From Tepidimonas fonticaldi (GTDB lineage Bacteria > Pseudomonadota > Gammaproteobacteria > Burkholderiales > Burkholderiaceae_C): a stretch of DNA of 64,000 nucleotides. The notes beneath the pieces were generated by a model. It had not been told where the DNA came from. It was given only the letters and a program-made list of their open reading frames with translations, and did not search any database. Location of the stretch: assembly GCF_007556755.1 (NCBI RefSeq), contig NZ_VJOO01000009.1, positions 1 through 64,000 of the forward strand, in the 5' to 3' direction. Positions 16,748 to 26,081 of this stretch are shown in pieces (positions within the stretch are counted from its first letter, which is position 1; each line of letters opens with the position of its first letter). The position numbers were made by a program, and so were the translations under genes.

Positions 16748-18895
16748 ATGACCGACGACTTCATCGCCACCCTGCCCGGGATGGCCAGTGCGGCCGCCGA
16801 CGAGGCCGCGCGCGCCGGCCGGCTGTCGGTGGCGCAGTTGCTCGACGCGCTGCAGCATGCGTTTGTGGTGCTGGACGCACAGGGGCGGGTGGTGGGCTAC
16901 AACGCTTGCGCGCTGCAGATGCTGGAGTTGCCGCAGGAGCTGATGCAGCGCGCCCCATTGATCGACGAAGTGGTGCGTTGGCAGGCCGCGCGCGGTGACC
17001 TCAAGGGTGATCCACAGCGCCTGATCGAGCGCGTTTGGTACCACCTGCGGGCCACCCATGCCAGCGGCCAACCCCACGTGTACAGCTACACCACCGCCAG
17101 CGGGCGCACGCTGCAAGGCGCCACCGTCGCCGTGCCGGGTGGCGGTTGGGCGCGGGTCTACACCGACATTTCCAAACATGCCCAGGCGCTGGCGCAGCTG
17201 CGCGAAAGCGAGGAGCGCTTCCGCAGCCTCACGGAGCTGTCGGCCGACTGGTACTGGGAGTGGGACGTCCAAGGCCGCTACACCCGCCTGGAAGGGCGGG
17301 TGGTGCGCGAGCAGGGCATTGCGTCGATGTTTTTGGGGCGCGCGCCGTGGGAGGTGCCGGCCGCCAACCGCCCCCGGCCCGAGGATTGGCAGCCGCTGCG
17401 CGACGCCGTGGCGCAGGGCCGGCCGTTCAAGCGCTTTGAAATCCAACGTACCCTGCCGGATGGCGGCACCTATTGGTTTGCCATCAGCGGCGAGCCGGTG
17501 CGCGACGCCGCGGGACGCTGCGTCGGCTGGCGTGGCATCGGGCGTGATGTGACCGCCCGCAAAAACGCCGAGGCCACCATCCAGCGGCTGGCCTACTACG
17601 ACGACCTGACGGGGCTGCTGAACCGCCGGGCGTTTCAGGATCGCTTGCGTCAGGCGCAGGCCAGCAGCGTGCGCAGCGGTCAGTGGGCGGCGCTGCTGTT
17701 CATCGACCTGGACGACTTCAAAGACGTCAACGACGCCTACGGCCACGCCGCCGGTGATGCCCTGTTGCGCGCCTGCGCCGAGCGCTTGCGCGCCGCGGTC
17801 CGAGCCGAAGATACGGTGGGGCGGCTGGGCGGCGACGAGTTCGTGGTGCTGCTGGAAGATTTGCACCCGCAGGCCGACCAGGCCGCCTGGCGCGCGCAGC
17901 ATGTGGCCGAAAAAATCCGCCAGGTGGTGCAGCAGCCGGTCGTCGTCGACGGGCACGACCTGACGGTCACGCCCAGCATCGGCATCACGTTGTTCGCGGG
18001 GCAGGAGGAGAGCGCCGCCGACATCCTGGGCCGCGCCGACTTGGCCATGTACCACTCCAAGGCGGCGGGGCGCAACGCGGTGCAGTTTTTTGACCCATCG
18101 ATGCAGGCCGCGGTGGTGCAGCGCGCCACGCTGCAGCGCGAGCTGCGCCACGGCCTGCGCGACGGCGAACTGCTGCTGTTCGGCCAGCCGATCGTCGACG
18201 TGCGCGCGCAGGTCTGCGGGCACGAGGCGCTGCTGCGCTGGCGCCACCCGGTGCGCGGCATGGTGCCGCCGGCCGAGTTCATCCCGGTGGCGGAGCAGAC
18301 CGGGCTGATCCTGCCGATCGGCCAGTGGGTGCTGCGCGAGGCGTGCCGGGTGCTCGCGCGCTGGGCGGCCGACCCGGCGCGCGCCGGCTGGACGCTGGCG
18401 GTCAACCTCAGCGCCCGCCAGCTGCGCCAGCCGGACTTCGTCGACAGCGTGCGGCAGGCCCTGCACGCCGCCGGCGCCGACCCGCGCCGGCTGAAGCTGG
18501 AGCTGACCGAAAGCCTGCTGCTGCACGACGTGGAGGACACCATCGCGAAGATGGAGGCGCTCGCCGGCCTCGGCATCCAGTTCGCGCTGGACGACTTCGG
18601 TACCGGCTACTCGTCGCTCGGCTACCTGAAGCGCCTGCCGCTGACGCAGCTCAAGATCGACCGCAGCTTCGTGCGCGACCTGCTGACTGACCCCAACGAC
18701 GCGGCCATTGCCCGCACCATTCTGCAGCTGGCGCAGAGCCTGGAGATGGAGGTGGTGGCCGAAGGGGTGGAAACCGCCGGCCAGTACGAGGTGCTGCGCG
18801 CCATGGGCTGCCGACTGTTCCAAGGCTACCATTTCGGCCGGCCCGCGCCGCTGGAGCCGGCCGCTTCTTCGCCTGAGCCAGCGCCGCCCGCCTGA
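16748..18895 (+). CDS. PAS-PAS-GGDEF-EAL c-di-GMP signalling protein
   Basis: A 715-residue soluble protein without membrane segments. An N-terminal PAS_7-like domain (about 30-145), a second PAS with PAC end (about 152-275, WRGIGRDVTARK), a GGDEF domain (about 280-450) and an EAL domain (about 458-705) follow in order. GGDEF is intact (361-365), with a canonical RxxD inhibitory I-site (RAED, 352-355). The EAL side keeps EAL (493-495), LELTES, DDFGTGYSSL, LKIDRSFV and EGVET, so both diguanylate cyclase and phosphodiesterase activity are chemically possible. Twenty bases separate it from the receptor gene, linking c-di-GMP to this chemotaxis cluster. Confidence 0.95.
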   Translation: MTDDFIATLPGMASAAADEAARAGRLSVAQLLDALQHAFVVLDAQGRVVGYNACALQMLELPQELMQRAPLIDEVVRWQAARGDLKGDPQRLIERVWYHLRATHASGQPHVYSYTTASGRTLQGATVAVPGGGWARVYTDISKHAQALAQLRESEERFRSLTELSADWYWEWDVQGRYTRLEGRVVREQGIASMFLGRAPWEVPAANRPRPEDWQPLRDAVAQGRPFKRFEIQRTLPDGGTYWFAISGEPVRDAAGRCVGWRGIGRDVTARKNAEATIQRLAYYDDLTGLLNRRAFQDRLRQAQASSVRSGQWAALLFIDLDDFKDVNDAYGHAAGDALLRACAERLRAAVRAEDTVGRLGGDEFVVLLEDLHPQADQAAWRAQHVAEKIRQVVQQPVVVDGHDLTVTPSIGITLFAGQEESAADILGRADLAMYHSKAAGRNAVQFFDPSMQAAVVQRATLQRELRHGLRDGELLLFGQPIVDVRAQVCGHEALLRWRHPVRGMVPPAEFIPVAEQTGLILPIGQWVLREACRVLARWAADPARAGWTLAVNLSARQLRQPDFVDSVRQALHAAGADPRRLKLELTESLLLHDVEDTIAKMEALAGLGIQFALDDFGTGYSSLGYLKRLPLTQLKIDRSFVRDLLTDPNDAAIARTILQLAQSLEMEVVAEGVETAGQYEVLRAMGCRLFQGYHFGRPAPLEPAASSPEPAPPA

Positions 18896-18904
18896 TCGGC
18901 GGGC
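18886..18904 (+). terminator. Hairpin at the end of the GGDEF-EAL gene
   Basis: GCCCGCC and GGCGGGC form a perfect 7-bp stem around a TGATC loop that includes the stop codon. The following bases are C/T-rich (CTGTCTCTCGCTCTTTG) but not a true T-run, so termination would be weak or Rho-assisted. Confidence 0.35.
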
Positions 18905-18944
18905 CTGTCTCTCGCTCTTTGTTCCATCCGCCGACCCCGCACCC

Positions 18945-20450
18945 ATGAACGCCCGCCTGCCCGACCCCGCCCAGCCCGTGCTCGACGTGCCCACTACCCG
19001 CGCCCGCGTGGACGAGCGCTGGCAGCGCGACATCCTGCCGGCGCTGCAGCGCTACATCGAGATTCCGGCCAAGTCGCCGATGTTCGACCCCGACTGGGCC
19101 ACGCACGGCCACCTGGAGGCGGTGCTGCGCGACGCCGCCGACTGGGTGGCGCGCCAGCCGGTTCAGGGGCTTGCGCTCGAGATCATCCGGCTGCGCCGCC
19201 CGGACGGCACGCCGCGCACGCCGGTGCTGCTGTTCGAGGTCGCCGCACGCGCCGGTGCCGACGGCACGCCCGCGCCGGCCAGCGGCCAGACCGTGCTGCT
19301 CTACGGCCACCTGGACAAGCAGCCGGAGTTTGCCGGCTGGCGCTCGGGCCTGGGGCCGTGGACGCCGCGCCTGATCGACGACCGCCTCTACGGCCGCGGC
19401 GGTGCCGATGACGGCTACGCGGTCTATGCGGCACTCGCCGCCATCGAGGCGCTGCAGGCCGCGGGCCGCGCGCACCCGCGCATCGTGGGCCTGATCGAGA
19501 CCGGGGAGGAGAGCGGCTCGCCGGACCTGCCGGCCACGCTCGAGGCGCTGCGCGCGCGCCTGGGCGACGTCGGGCTGGTGGTGTGCCTGGACAGCGGCGC
19601 CGGCAACTACGACCAGCTGTGGTTGACCGCCAGCCTGCGCGGGATGGTCAGCGGCGTGCTGCGCGTGGACATCCTGACCGAGGGCGTGCACTCCGGCGAC
19701 GCCTCGGGCGTCGTGCCGTCGTCGTTTCGCATCCTGCGCCACGTCCTGGAGCGGTTGGAAGACAGCGCCAGCGGCCGCCTGCTGCCAGACTTCTTCCACG
19801 GCGAGATCCCGGCCGAGCGCATCGAGCAGGCGCGCGTCACCGCCGCGATCCTGGGCGAGGCGGTCTGGCGGCGCTTCCCGTGGGCGCACCACGACTGCGG
19901 CGGCAGCACGGCGTTCGCGCTGCCGGTCACGACCGACCCGGTGGAGGCGCTGCTGAACCGCACCTGGCGCCCGACGCTGTCGGTCACCGGGGCGGAAGGG
20001 CTGCCGCCGCTGCGCGACGCCGGCAACGTGCTGCGCCCCTACACCGCGTTCAAGCTCAGCCTGCGCCTGCCGCCGTTGGTGGACGCGGCGCAGGCCGCGC
20101 AGCGCCTCAAGGCGCTGCTGGAGGACAACGCCCCCTATCAGGCGCGCGTGACCTTCGAGCCGGAGGGCGCGGCCAACGGCTGGAACGCGCCGGGGAGCGC
20201 CCCGTGGTTCGAGCAGGCCCTGCAGGCCGCCAGCCAGGCGCACTTCGGCGCGCCGTGCGCCACCATCGGCCAGGGCGGCACGATTCCGCTGATGAACCTG
20301 CTGAGTGAGGGGTTTCCGCGCGCGCAGATGATGGTCTGCGGCGTGCTCGGCCCGCAGAGCAACGCCCACGGCCCGAACGAGTTCCTGCACGTGCCCTACG
20401 CGCAGCGCCTGACCGCGTCCGTGGCCGAGGTCATCGCGCGCATGCCGTGA
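18945..20450 (+). CDS. M20 family metallopeptidase (dipeptidase-like)
   Basis: A 501-residue zinc peptidase of family M20. Metal ligands and catalytic residues are visible: YGHLDKQP (His and Asp), GRGGADDGY (bridging Asp), ETGEESGS (catalytic Glu and next ligand), CLDSG and the late HGPNEFLH (His). Insertion of a dimerisation domain between about 225 and 380 fits the carnosinase/CNDP-like branch. No signal peptide, so it is probably cytoplasmic; substrate unknown. It is the last gene of a plus-strand run and faces the MFS gene, stop to stop, with a 3-bp gap. Confidence 0.9.
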   Translation: MNARLPDPAQPVLDVPTTRARVDERWQRDILPALQRYIEIPAKSPMFDPDWATHGHLEAVLRDAADWVARQPVQGLALEIIRLRRPDGTPRTPVLLFEVAARAGADGTPAPASGQTVLLYGHLDKQPEFAGWRSGLGPWTPRLIDDRLYGRGGADDGYAVYAALAAIEALQAAGRAHPRIVGLIETGEESGSPDLPATLEALRARLGDVGLVVCLDSGAGNYDQLWLTASLRGMVSGVLRVDILTEGVHSGDASGVVPSSFRILRHVLERLEDSASGRLLPDFFHGEIPAERIEQARVTAAILGEAVWRRFPWAHHDCGGSTAFALPVTTDPVEALLNRTWRPTLSVTGAEGLPPLRDAGNVLRPYTAFKLSLRLPPLVDAAQAAQRLKALLEDNAPYQARVTFEPEGAANGWNAPGSAPWFEQALQAASQAHFGAPCATIGQGGTIPLMNLLSEGFPRAQMMVCGVLGPQSNAHGPNEFLHVPYAQRLTASVAEVIARMP

Positions 20451-20453
20451 GCG

Positions 20454-21650
20454 TCAGACGGGACGTGCCGGCCGGGTGGTGTGTGCCCGCTGCCGCCACG
20501 CCAGCGCCACGAGCGCCAGCCCCATCAGCGCCACCGGCACCGTGGAGCCGAGGTTGAGCCACCACCAGCCCTGCGTCGTCACCAGCGCGCCGGAGGCGAA
20601 CGACGTCAGCGCCATCGTCGCGAAGACGCCGAAGTTGATCGCCGCCTGCGCGCGGTCCTTTTCCTCCGGGCGGTAGGCCTGCATCGCCAGCGTGGTGCTG
20701 CCGGTGAACAGGAAGTTCCAGCCGACGCCGAGCAGGAACAGCGCGATCAGGAACTGGTGCAGATCCTGCCCCGACAGCGCGATGGCGATGCAGGCGGCGT
20801 TCAGCAGCACGCCCACGCCCATGATGCGCAGCACGCCGAAGCGCTGGATCAGGTGCCCGGTGACGAAGCCCGGCGCGAACATGCCGATCACGTGCCACTC
20901 CAGCACCAGCGCCGCATCCGAAAACGGCATGCCGCAGGTCTGCATCGCCAGCGGCGTGGCCGCCATCAGCAGGTTCATGACGCCGTAGCCGAGTGCGGCG
21001 CCCAGCGCCGCCACCGCGAAGCGCGGCTCGCGCAGCAGCTCGGCGACGCTGCGCCCGCCCGCGGCCGCACCGGTCGGACGCGGCGGCTCGGCCGGAAAGC
21101 GGATGCCGGCCATCACCGCCATCGACAGCAGCGCCACCACCGCCAAGGCGAGGTAGGCGCCGAGGAACGGCGTGCCGAGCACGTCGCGCGTGTGGTTGGC
21201 CAGATTCGGCCCGACGATGGCGCCGATCAGCCCGCCGGCCAGCACCAGCGAGACGGCCTTCTCGCGCTGCGACGGCGCGGCCAGTTCCCCGGCGGCGAAG
21301 CGGTAGAGCTGCCCGTTGGCGCTGTAGTAGCCGGCCACCACCGTGGCCGCCACCAGCAGCGCGAAGCTGCCCACCCAAAGCGCCAGCGCCGCCAGCAGCG
21401 CCGAGGCGAACGCCACCGCGAGGCCCAGCTGGAACGCCACCTGCCGTCCCCAGCGCGCCTGCGAGCGCGCCACCAGCCCGGTGGACAGCGCCCCGCCGAC
21501 CACGTAGCCCATCACCGGCAGCGTCGCCATCCAGCCGGCTGGCGCCAGGCTCAGGCCCACCAGCCCGTTGATGGCGATGAAGACGACGTTGTTGGTCAGG
21601 AACAGGCCTTGTGCAACGGCCAACAGCCACAAATTGCGGTTCATGGGCAT
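20454..21650 (-). CDS. MFS transporter
   Basis: A 398-residue major facilitator protein with about 12 membrane segments in two halves and a cytoplasmic linker around residues 190-205. Substrate cannot be assigned; there is no clear sugar or drug signature. Two in-frame ATGs exist, 21650 and 21644. TATAAC (21658-21653), part of the palindrome GGTTATAACC (21652-21661), lies 8 nt before the second ATG and only 2 nt before the first, which favours 21644 (MNRNLWLL) if that hexamer is the promoter. Divergent from gshA. Confidence 0.85.
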   Translation of the reverse strand: MPMNRNLWLLAVAQGLFLTNNVVFIAINGLVGLSLAPAGWMATLPVMGYVVGGALSTGLVARSQARWGRQVAFQLGLAVAFASALLAALALWVGSFALLVAATVVAGYYSANGQLYRFAAGELAAPSQREKAVSLVLAGGLIGAIVGPNLANHTRDVLGTPFLGAYLALAVVALLSMAVMAGIRFPAEPPRPTGAAAGGRSVAELLREPRFAVAALGAALGYGVMNLLMAATPLAMQTCGMPFSDAALVLEWHVIGMFAPGFVTGHLIQRFGVLRIMGVGVLLNAACIAIALSGQDLHQFLIALFLLGVGWNFLFTGSTTLAMQAYRPEEKDRAQAAINFGVFATMALTSFASGALVTTQGWWWLNLGSTVPVALMGLALVALAWRQRAHTTRPARPV

Positions 21651-21675
21651 TGGTTATAACCGATACCCGCCCGGG

Positions 21676-21705
21676 TTGTGGGAGCCGCGCGCGACTTCCT
21701 ACAAT
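21676..21705 (+). promoter_or_regulatory. Sigma-70-type promoter of gshA
   Basis: TTGTGG (21676-21681) and TACAAT (21700-21705) are separated by 18 bp, one of the few -35/-10 pairs in the window that both look right. The start site would be about 21712, leaving a leader of about 60 nt before gshA. Confidence 0.55.
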
Positions 21706-21773
21706 CGGTGCATTCCCCCGCTGACGCCGTCCCGTCGGGCGGCCTCGTTCCTCATTCCGTCAGAGGGCCTACC

Positions 21774-23069
21774 ATGGTTCCCCACCTCGTCACCGCGCTG
21801 ACCGGCCCCATCAACGAGCTGGAGCAGCGCATCCTCGAATCCACCCCGGTCATCGAGCGCTGGTTCCGCCTGGAGTGGATGGAGCACACGCCGCCGTTCT
21901 ATACCTCGGTGGACATCCGCAATGCCGGCTTCAAGCTCGCGCCGGTGGACACCAACCTGTTCCCCGGCGGGTGGAACAACCTCACGCCCGAGATGGTGCC
22001 GCTCGCGGTACAGGCGGCCATGGCCGCGATCGAGAAGATCTGCCCCGAGGCGAAAAACCTGCTGCTCATCCCCGAGAACCACACGCGCAACCTGTTCTAC
22101 CTGATGAACGTGGCGCAGTTGCAGCGCATCTTCTACTCGGCCGGGCTCAATGTGCGGCTGGGCTCGCTCAACCCCGAGATCCAGGCCCCCACCACCATCG
22201 ACCTGCCCAACGGCGAGCAGGTCACGCTCGAGCCCCTGATTCGCGAAGGGCGCCGCCTCGGGCTCAAGCACTTCGATCCGTGCACCATCCTGCTCAACAA
22301 CGACCTCTCCGCGGGTGTGCCGGGCATCCTGGAAGATCTGCACGAGCAGTACCTGCTGCCTCCGCTGCACGCGGGCTGGCATGTGCGGCGCAAGAGCCAC
22401 CACTTCCGCGCCTACGAGGAGGTGGCCAAGCGCTTTGGCAAGCTGCTGGGCATGGACCCGTGGCTGATCAACCCCATGTTCGCCCACTGCGGCCAGGTCA
22501 ACTTTGCCGAGGGGACCGGCTTCGAGTGCCTGCAGGGCAACGTCGATGCGCTACTGGCCAAGATCCGCCGCAAATACAAGGAGTACGGCATCCAGGAGCG
22601 CCCGTTCGTCGTCGTCAAGGCCGACAACGGCACCTACGGCATGGGCGTGATGATGGTGCGCGACGCGGCCGAGCTGGCCAATCTCAACCGCCGCACCAAG
22701 AACAAGATGAGCGTCATCAAGGACGGCCAGCAGGTCAGCGACGTCATCATCCAGGAAGGCGTCATGACGCACGAGCGCATCAACGAGGCCGTGGCCGAGC
22801 CGGTGGTCTACATGATGGACCGCTACGTGGTAGGGGGCTTTTACCGCGTGCACGCCGAGCGCGGTGTGGACGAAAACCTCAACGCCCCCGGGGCGAGCTT
22901 CGTGCCGCTGGCGTTCGAGAAGAGCGCCCTGCAGCCGCAGCCCGGCACCCGGCCGGGGGCGAGCGTGCCCAACCGCTTCTACATGTACGGCGTGGTCGCG
23001 CGGCTGGCCATGCTGGCCGCCGCCTACGAGCTGGAAGCCACCGACCCCGAGGCCGAGCACTATGCCTGA
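21774..23069 (+). CDS. gshA: Glutamate--cysteine ligase, Thiobacillus ferrooxidans type
   Basis: First and limiting enzyme of glutathione synthesis, 431 residues, belonging to the proteobacterial type first named from T. ferrooxidans (distinct from E. coli GshA). Recognisable blocks are EHTPPFYTSVDIRNAGFK, LIPENHTRNLFYL, WHVRRKSHHF and VVKADNGTYGMGVM; the last resembles an ATP-grasp phosphate loop. The start follows AGAGGG (21762-21767) at a normal distance. It overlaps gshB by 8 bp, which with vanZ behind makes a three-gene operon driven by the promoter at 21676-21705. Confidence 0.95.
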   Translation: MVPHLVTALTGPINELEQRILESTPVIERWFRLEWMEHTPPFYTSVDIRNAGFKLAPVDTNLFPGGWNNLTPEMVPLAVQAAMAAIEKICPEAKNLLLIPENHTRNLFYLMNVAQLQRIFYSAGLNVRLGSLNPEIQAPTTIDLPNGEQVTLEPLIREGRRLGLKHFDPCTILLNNDLSAGVPGILEDLHEQYLLPPLHAGWHVRRKSHHFRAYEEVAKRFGKLLGMDPWLINPMFAHCGQVNFAEGTGFECLQGNVDALLAKIRRKYKEYGIQERPFVVVKADNGTYGMGVMMVRDAAELANLNRRTKNKMSVIKDGQQVSDVIIQEGVMTHERINEAVAEPVVYMMDRYVVGGFYRVHAERGVDENLNAPGASFVPLAFEKSALQPQPGTRPGASVPNRFYMYGVVARLAMLAAAYELEATDPEAEHYA

Positions 23070-24063
23070 GACCCCCACCGCACCGGGTGGCCTGGGCCGT
23101 GTGCTGGTGGTGGCCGATCCGCTGCACACCTTCGCCACCTACAAAGACAGCACCTTTGCGATGATGCGTGAGCTGGCGCGCCGCGGCGTGCGCCTGGCCG
23201 CGTGCGAGCCGGCGCACCTGCACTGGCGCCGCGGCGAGCCCGTGACGGCGCTGGTGCGCGAGGTCGAGCTGACCGGCGCGGCCGGCGACTGGTTCCGCGT
23301 GCTCGGCCAGCGCCGCGCGGCGCTGCACGACTTCGATGCCGTGCTGATGCGTAAGGACCCGCCGTTCGACGCCGAGTACTTCTACGCCACGCACCTGCTG
23401 CAGCAGGCCGAGCGCGAGGGCGCGCGCGTCTTCAACCGCCCGGCGGCGCTGCGCGATCACCCGGAAAAGCTGGCGCTGATGGAGTTTGCCGACTGGGCGC
23501 CGCCGACGCTGGTGACGCGCTCGGCGGAGGCGATCCGCGCCTTCCACGCCGAGCACGGCGACATCATCTTGAAGCCCCTGGACGGCATGGGGGGGCGGGG
23601 GATTTTCCGCGTCGGCCCGGACGGGCTCAACCTGGGTGCCGTGGTCGAGACGCTGACCCAGCACGGCCACACCACGATCATGGTGCAGCGCTTCCTGCCG
23701 GCCATCGCGCAGGGCGACAAGCGCGTGCTCGTCATCGGCGGCGAACCGGTGCCGTACTGTCTGGCGCGCATCCCGCAGGGCGGCGAGGTGCGCGGCAACC
23801 TGGCCGCTGGCGGGCGCGGCGTGGCGCAACCGCTGTCCGAGGCCGACTGGGGCATCGCGCGCGCGCTCGGGCCGCGGCTGGCCGCGCGCGGGTTGCTGCT
23901 GGTGGGGCTGGACATCATCGGCGAGCACCTGACGGAGGTCAACGTCACCAGCCCGACGTGCTTTCAGGAAATCACGCAGCAGACCGGCTTTGACGTGGCG
24001 GCGCGCTTCGTCGACGCGCTGCAGGCGGCGGTCGTCGCCGCGGCGGCGGAGGGCGGGGCGTGA
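23062..24063 (+). CDS. gshB: Glutathione synthetase
   Basis: A 333-residue ATP-grasp enzyme adding glycine to gamma-glutamylcysteine. The N-terminal domain starts VLVVADPLHTFATYKDST; LMRKDPPFD, FNRPAALRDHPEKL, ILKPLDGMGGRGIFR (ATP loop, about residues 172-186) and EVNVTSPTCFQEI close the GshB signature. The ATG lies inside the end of gshA (8-bp overlap) and the TGA overlaps the GTG of the next gene, so translation is coupled at both ends. About 18 residues of Pro/Gly precede the first beta-strand, a little longer than in E. coli. Confidence 0.96.
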   Translation: MPETPTAPGGLGRVLVVADPLHTFATYKDSTFAMMRELARRGVRLAACEPAHLHWRRGEPVTALVREVELTGAAGDWFRVLGQRRAALHDFDAVLMRKDPPFDAEYFYATHLLQQAEREGARVFNRPAALRDHPEKLALMEFADWAPPTLVTRSAEAIRAFHAEHGDIILKPLDGMGGRGIFRVGPDGLNLGAVVETLTQHGHTTIMVQRFLPAIAQGDKRVLVIGGEPVPYCLARIPQGGEVRGNLAAGGRGVAQPLSEADWGIARALGPRLAARGLLLVGLDIIGEHLTEVNVTSPTCFQEITQQTGFDVAARFVDALQAAVVAAAAEGGA

Positions 24064-24419
24064 GCGCGCGCTGGGGGCTGGCGCGGCTGGCGTTCGCGGC
24101 GGCGCTGCTGGCGGTGACGGTGCTGTCGCTGCTGCCGCCGCGCCACCTGCCGCAGGTCGCCGTCGACGTCTGGGACAAGGCGCAGCACGCGCTGGCCTAC
24201 GCGGGTCTCGCGCTGCTGGCGTGGGCCGGCTGGCCGCGCGCGCCGTGGGCAGTCGTGGCCGCGGCGCTGCTGGCGCACGGGGCCGCCGTCGAGCTGGCCC
24301 AGCAGGCCAGCGGCTGGCGCCAGGGCGACCCGCTCGACTGGCTGGCCGACGCGGTGGGGGTGGGCATGGGCTGGGGGTTGTGTATCGCCTGGCTGCGCCA
24401 GCGGCCGGGCGCGGCCTGA
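24060..24419 (+). CDS. VanZ-like family small membrane protein
   Basis: A 119-residue integral membrane protein with about four hydrophobic segments and the VanZ-family traits DKAQHALAYAGLALLAW, VELAQQ and the DWLADAVGVGMG stretch. Function of chromosomal VanZ homologues is unknown; no glycopeptide resistance genes are nearby. Its GTG start shares bases with the gshB stop (GTGA), so it is cotranslated with glutathione genes, an association seen in relatives but unexplained. Confidence 0.8.
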   Translation: MSARWGLARLAFAAALLAVTVLSLLPPRHLPQVAVDVWDKAQHALAYAGLALLAWAGWPRAPWAVVAAALLAHGAAVELAQQASGWRQGDPLDWLADAVGVGMGWGLCIAWLRQRPGAA

Positions 24420-24426
24420 GCCGCGT

Positions 24427-25203
24427 TCAGGTGCCCGTGTCGGTCATCGGGGCGCCATCGACGAACACGCGCAGTTCCCCTGGGGCGAACGGAATCCAGA
24501 CCTCGTCCCTCGTCAGCGGGGTGGTGACGATCACCGCCACGCGGTCGCCCGGTTGGGTGACGGTGGAAAAGTCGATCGTCCAGTCTTCGTCGGCCAGTGT
24601 GGCGCGAGAAAACGGGTAATCCCGCACCCGGTAGTGCAACTGCGTGCTGCAGTGGGCCCACATCGCGTCGCCGCACGAGAGCAGGAAGTTGAAGGTGCCG
24701 TAGCGGCTGATGTGCGGCACCAGCTCGCGCAGCGTGGCGGTCAGTTCGTCCACGGGCGGCAGGCTGGCGTGCGACTTGTCCAGCTCCTGCAGCAGCCAGC
24801 AGAAGGCGCGCTCGCTGTCCGTGTCGCCCACGGGGTGGAAGTGGCGGTGCAGCTTGGGCTGATAGCCGTGCAGGTCGCCGTTGTGCGCGAACACCCAGTA
24901 GCGTCCCCACAGCTCGCGCATGAAAGGGTGGGTATTCTCCAGCGCCACACGCCCGAAGGTGGCCTTGCGCACGTGGGCGATCACATTGCGGCTGCGGATG
25001 GGGTAATGCTCGAGAAAGTCCGCCATCGGCGAACGGGCCGCCGCATCCGGATCGATGAACAACCGCACGCCGCGCCCCTCAAAAAACGCGACGCCCCAGC
25101 CGTCGGCATGCGCATCGGTGGCACCACCGCGGCGGCGGAACCCCTTGAAGCTAAACACCGCATCCGTGGGCGTCGCGCAGTTGAGGCCGAGCAATTGGCA
25201 CAC
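24427..25203 (-). CDS. Class II glutamine amidotransferase, YafJ-like
   Basis: A 258-residue Ntn-type amidotransferase domain protein. Class II enzymes need the catalytic cysteine as residue 1 after Met removal; that Cys is preceded here by a GTG at 25203, giving M-CQLLGLN. A longer frame from 25212 would bury it, so I chose the GTG. Other family blocks are GWGVAFFEGRGVRLF, RKATFGRVALENTHPF, FAHNGDLHGY and GDTDSERAFCWLL. Substrate of such stand-alone GATase domains is unknown. It faces vanZ stop to stop with a 7-bp gap and is followed by nothing on its own strand. Confidence 0.88.
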   Translation of the reverse strand: MCQLLGLNCATPTDAVFSFKGFRRRGGATDAHADGWGVAFFEGRGVRLFIDPDAAARSPMADFLEHYPIRSRNVIAHVRKATFGRVALENTHPFMRELWGRYWVFAHNGDLHGYQPKLHRHFHPVGDTDSERAFCWLLQELDKSHASLPPVDELTATLRELVPHISRYGTFNFLLSCGDAMWAHCSTQLHYRVRDYPFSRATLADEDWTIDFSTVTQPGDRVAVIVTTPLTRDEVWIPFAPGELRVFVDGAPMTDTGT

Positions 25204-25230
25204 GATGGGCAAGGCCGGGTCGGCGACGGG

Positions 25231-26058
25231 TCAGAGCTTTTCGGTTTCGCCCGCCTTGGGCTGCCAGGTGAGCAGCCGCCGCTCGATGCGGCCGACCAGT
25301 CCGTCCAGCACCAGCGCAAAGGCCGTCAGCACCAGGATGCCGGCCATGACGGTGTTGATGTCGAAGATGCCCTCGGCCTGCAGGATCAGGTAGCCCACGC
25401 CCTGGCTGGAGCCCAAATATTCGCCCACCACCGCGCCGACGAAGGCCAAGCCCACGCTGGTGTGCAGCGAGCTGAACACCCAGCTCGTGGCGCTGGGCAG
25501 ATAGACGTGGCGCAGCAACTGCTTGGGCGCAGCACCCAGCATGCGCGCATTGGCCAGGATGACCGGGCTGACCTCCCGCACGCCTTGGTAGACGTTGAAG
25601 AACACGATGAAGAACACCAGGGTCACGCCCAAGGCGACCTTGGAGCCGATGCCCAGGCCAAACCACACGGCAAAAATCGGCGCCAGGATGATGCGCGGCA
25701 TGGAGTTGAGCGCCTTGATGTAGGGCTCCAGGATGGCCGAGGCCATGGGCGACAGCGCCAGCCACAGCCCGGCCGCCAGCCCCGTCACCGAGCCGATGCC
25801 AAAGGCCAGCAGCGTCTCGGCCAGCGTCACGCCCAGGTGGCGGTAAATATCGGCATCGGTCACGAACCAAGCCCAGATGCGCTCCAGCACCTTCAGCGGC
25901 TCGCCAAAAAAGAAGGCGGCCTGCCGGTCGTTGTCGAACAAAAAGGGCGGGATCAGGCCCGGCTGCGTCAGCACGTGCCACAGCAGGAACAGCGCGGCCA
26001 GCAAGCCCAGTTGCCACAGCCGCAGGTTGCCCGGTCGGGGTTTGATCAATTGCCACAT
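25231..26058 (-). CDS. ABC importer permease, NMT/sulfonate/taurine type
   Basis: A 275-residue BPD_transp_1-type membrane protein with about six segments. The coupling-helix (EAA-like) region reads MLGAAPKQLLRHVYLPSATSWV; the N-terminal PFLFDNDRQAAFFFGEP and GLWLALSPMASAILEPY-like stretches resemble SsuC/TauC and thiamine-precursor (NMT) permeases. It is the last gene of a minus-strand SBP-ATPase-permease operon (27931 to 25231). Substrate is unknown; sulfonates, pyrimidine precursors or aromatic acids are all possible for this family. Confidence 0.9.
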   Translation of the reverse strand: MWQLIKPRPGNLRLWQLGLLAALFLLWHVLTQPGLIPPFLFDNDRQAAFFFGEPLKVLERIWAWFVTDADIYRHLGVTLAETLLAFGIGSVTGLAAGLWLALSPMASAILEPYIKALNSMPRIILAPIFAVWFGLGIGSKVALGVTLVFFIVFFNVYQGVREVSPVILANARMLGAAPKQLLRHVYLPSATSWVFSSLHTSVGLAFVGAVVGEYLGSSQGVGYLILQAEGIFDINTVMAGILVLTAFALVLDGLVGRIERRLLTWQPKAGETEKL

Positions 26059-26081
26059 AGCGGGGGTGGGGTGGGGTACGC

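Noticed and set aside
16328-19033. 901-codon minus-strand frame
   Set aside because: Lies opposite the second receptor and the GGDEF-EAL gene, both with intact motifs; composition is that of an antisense frame.
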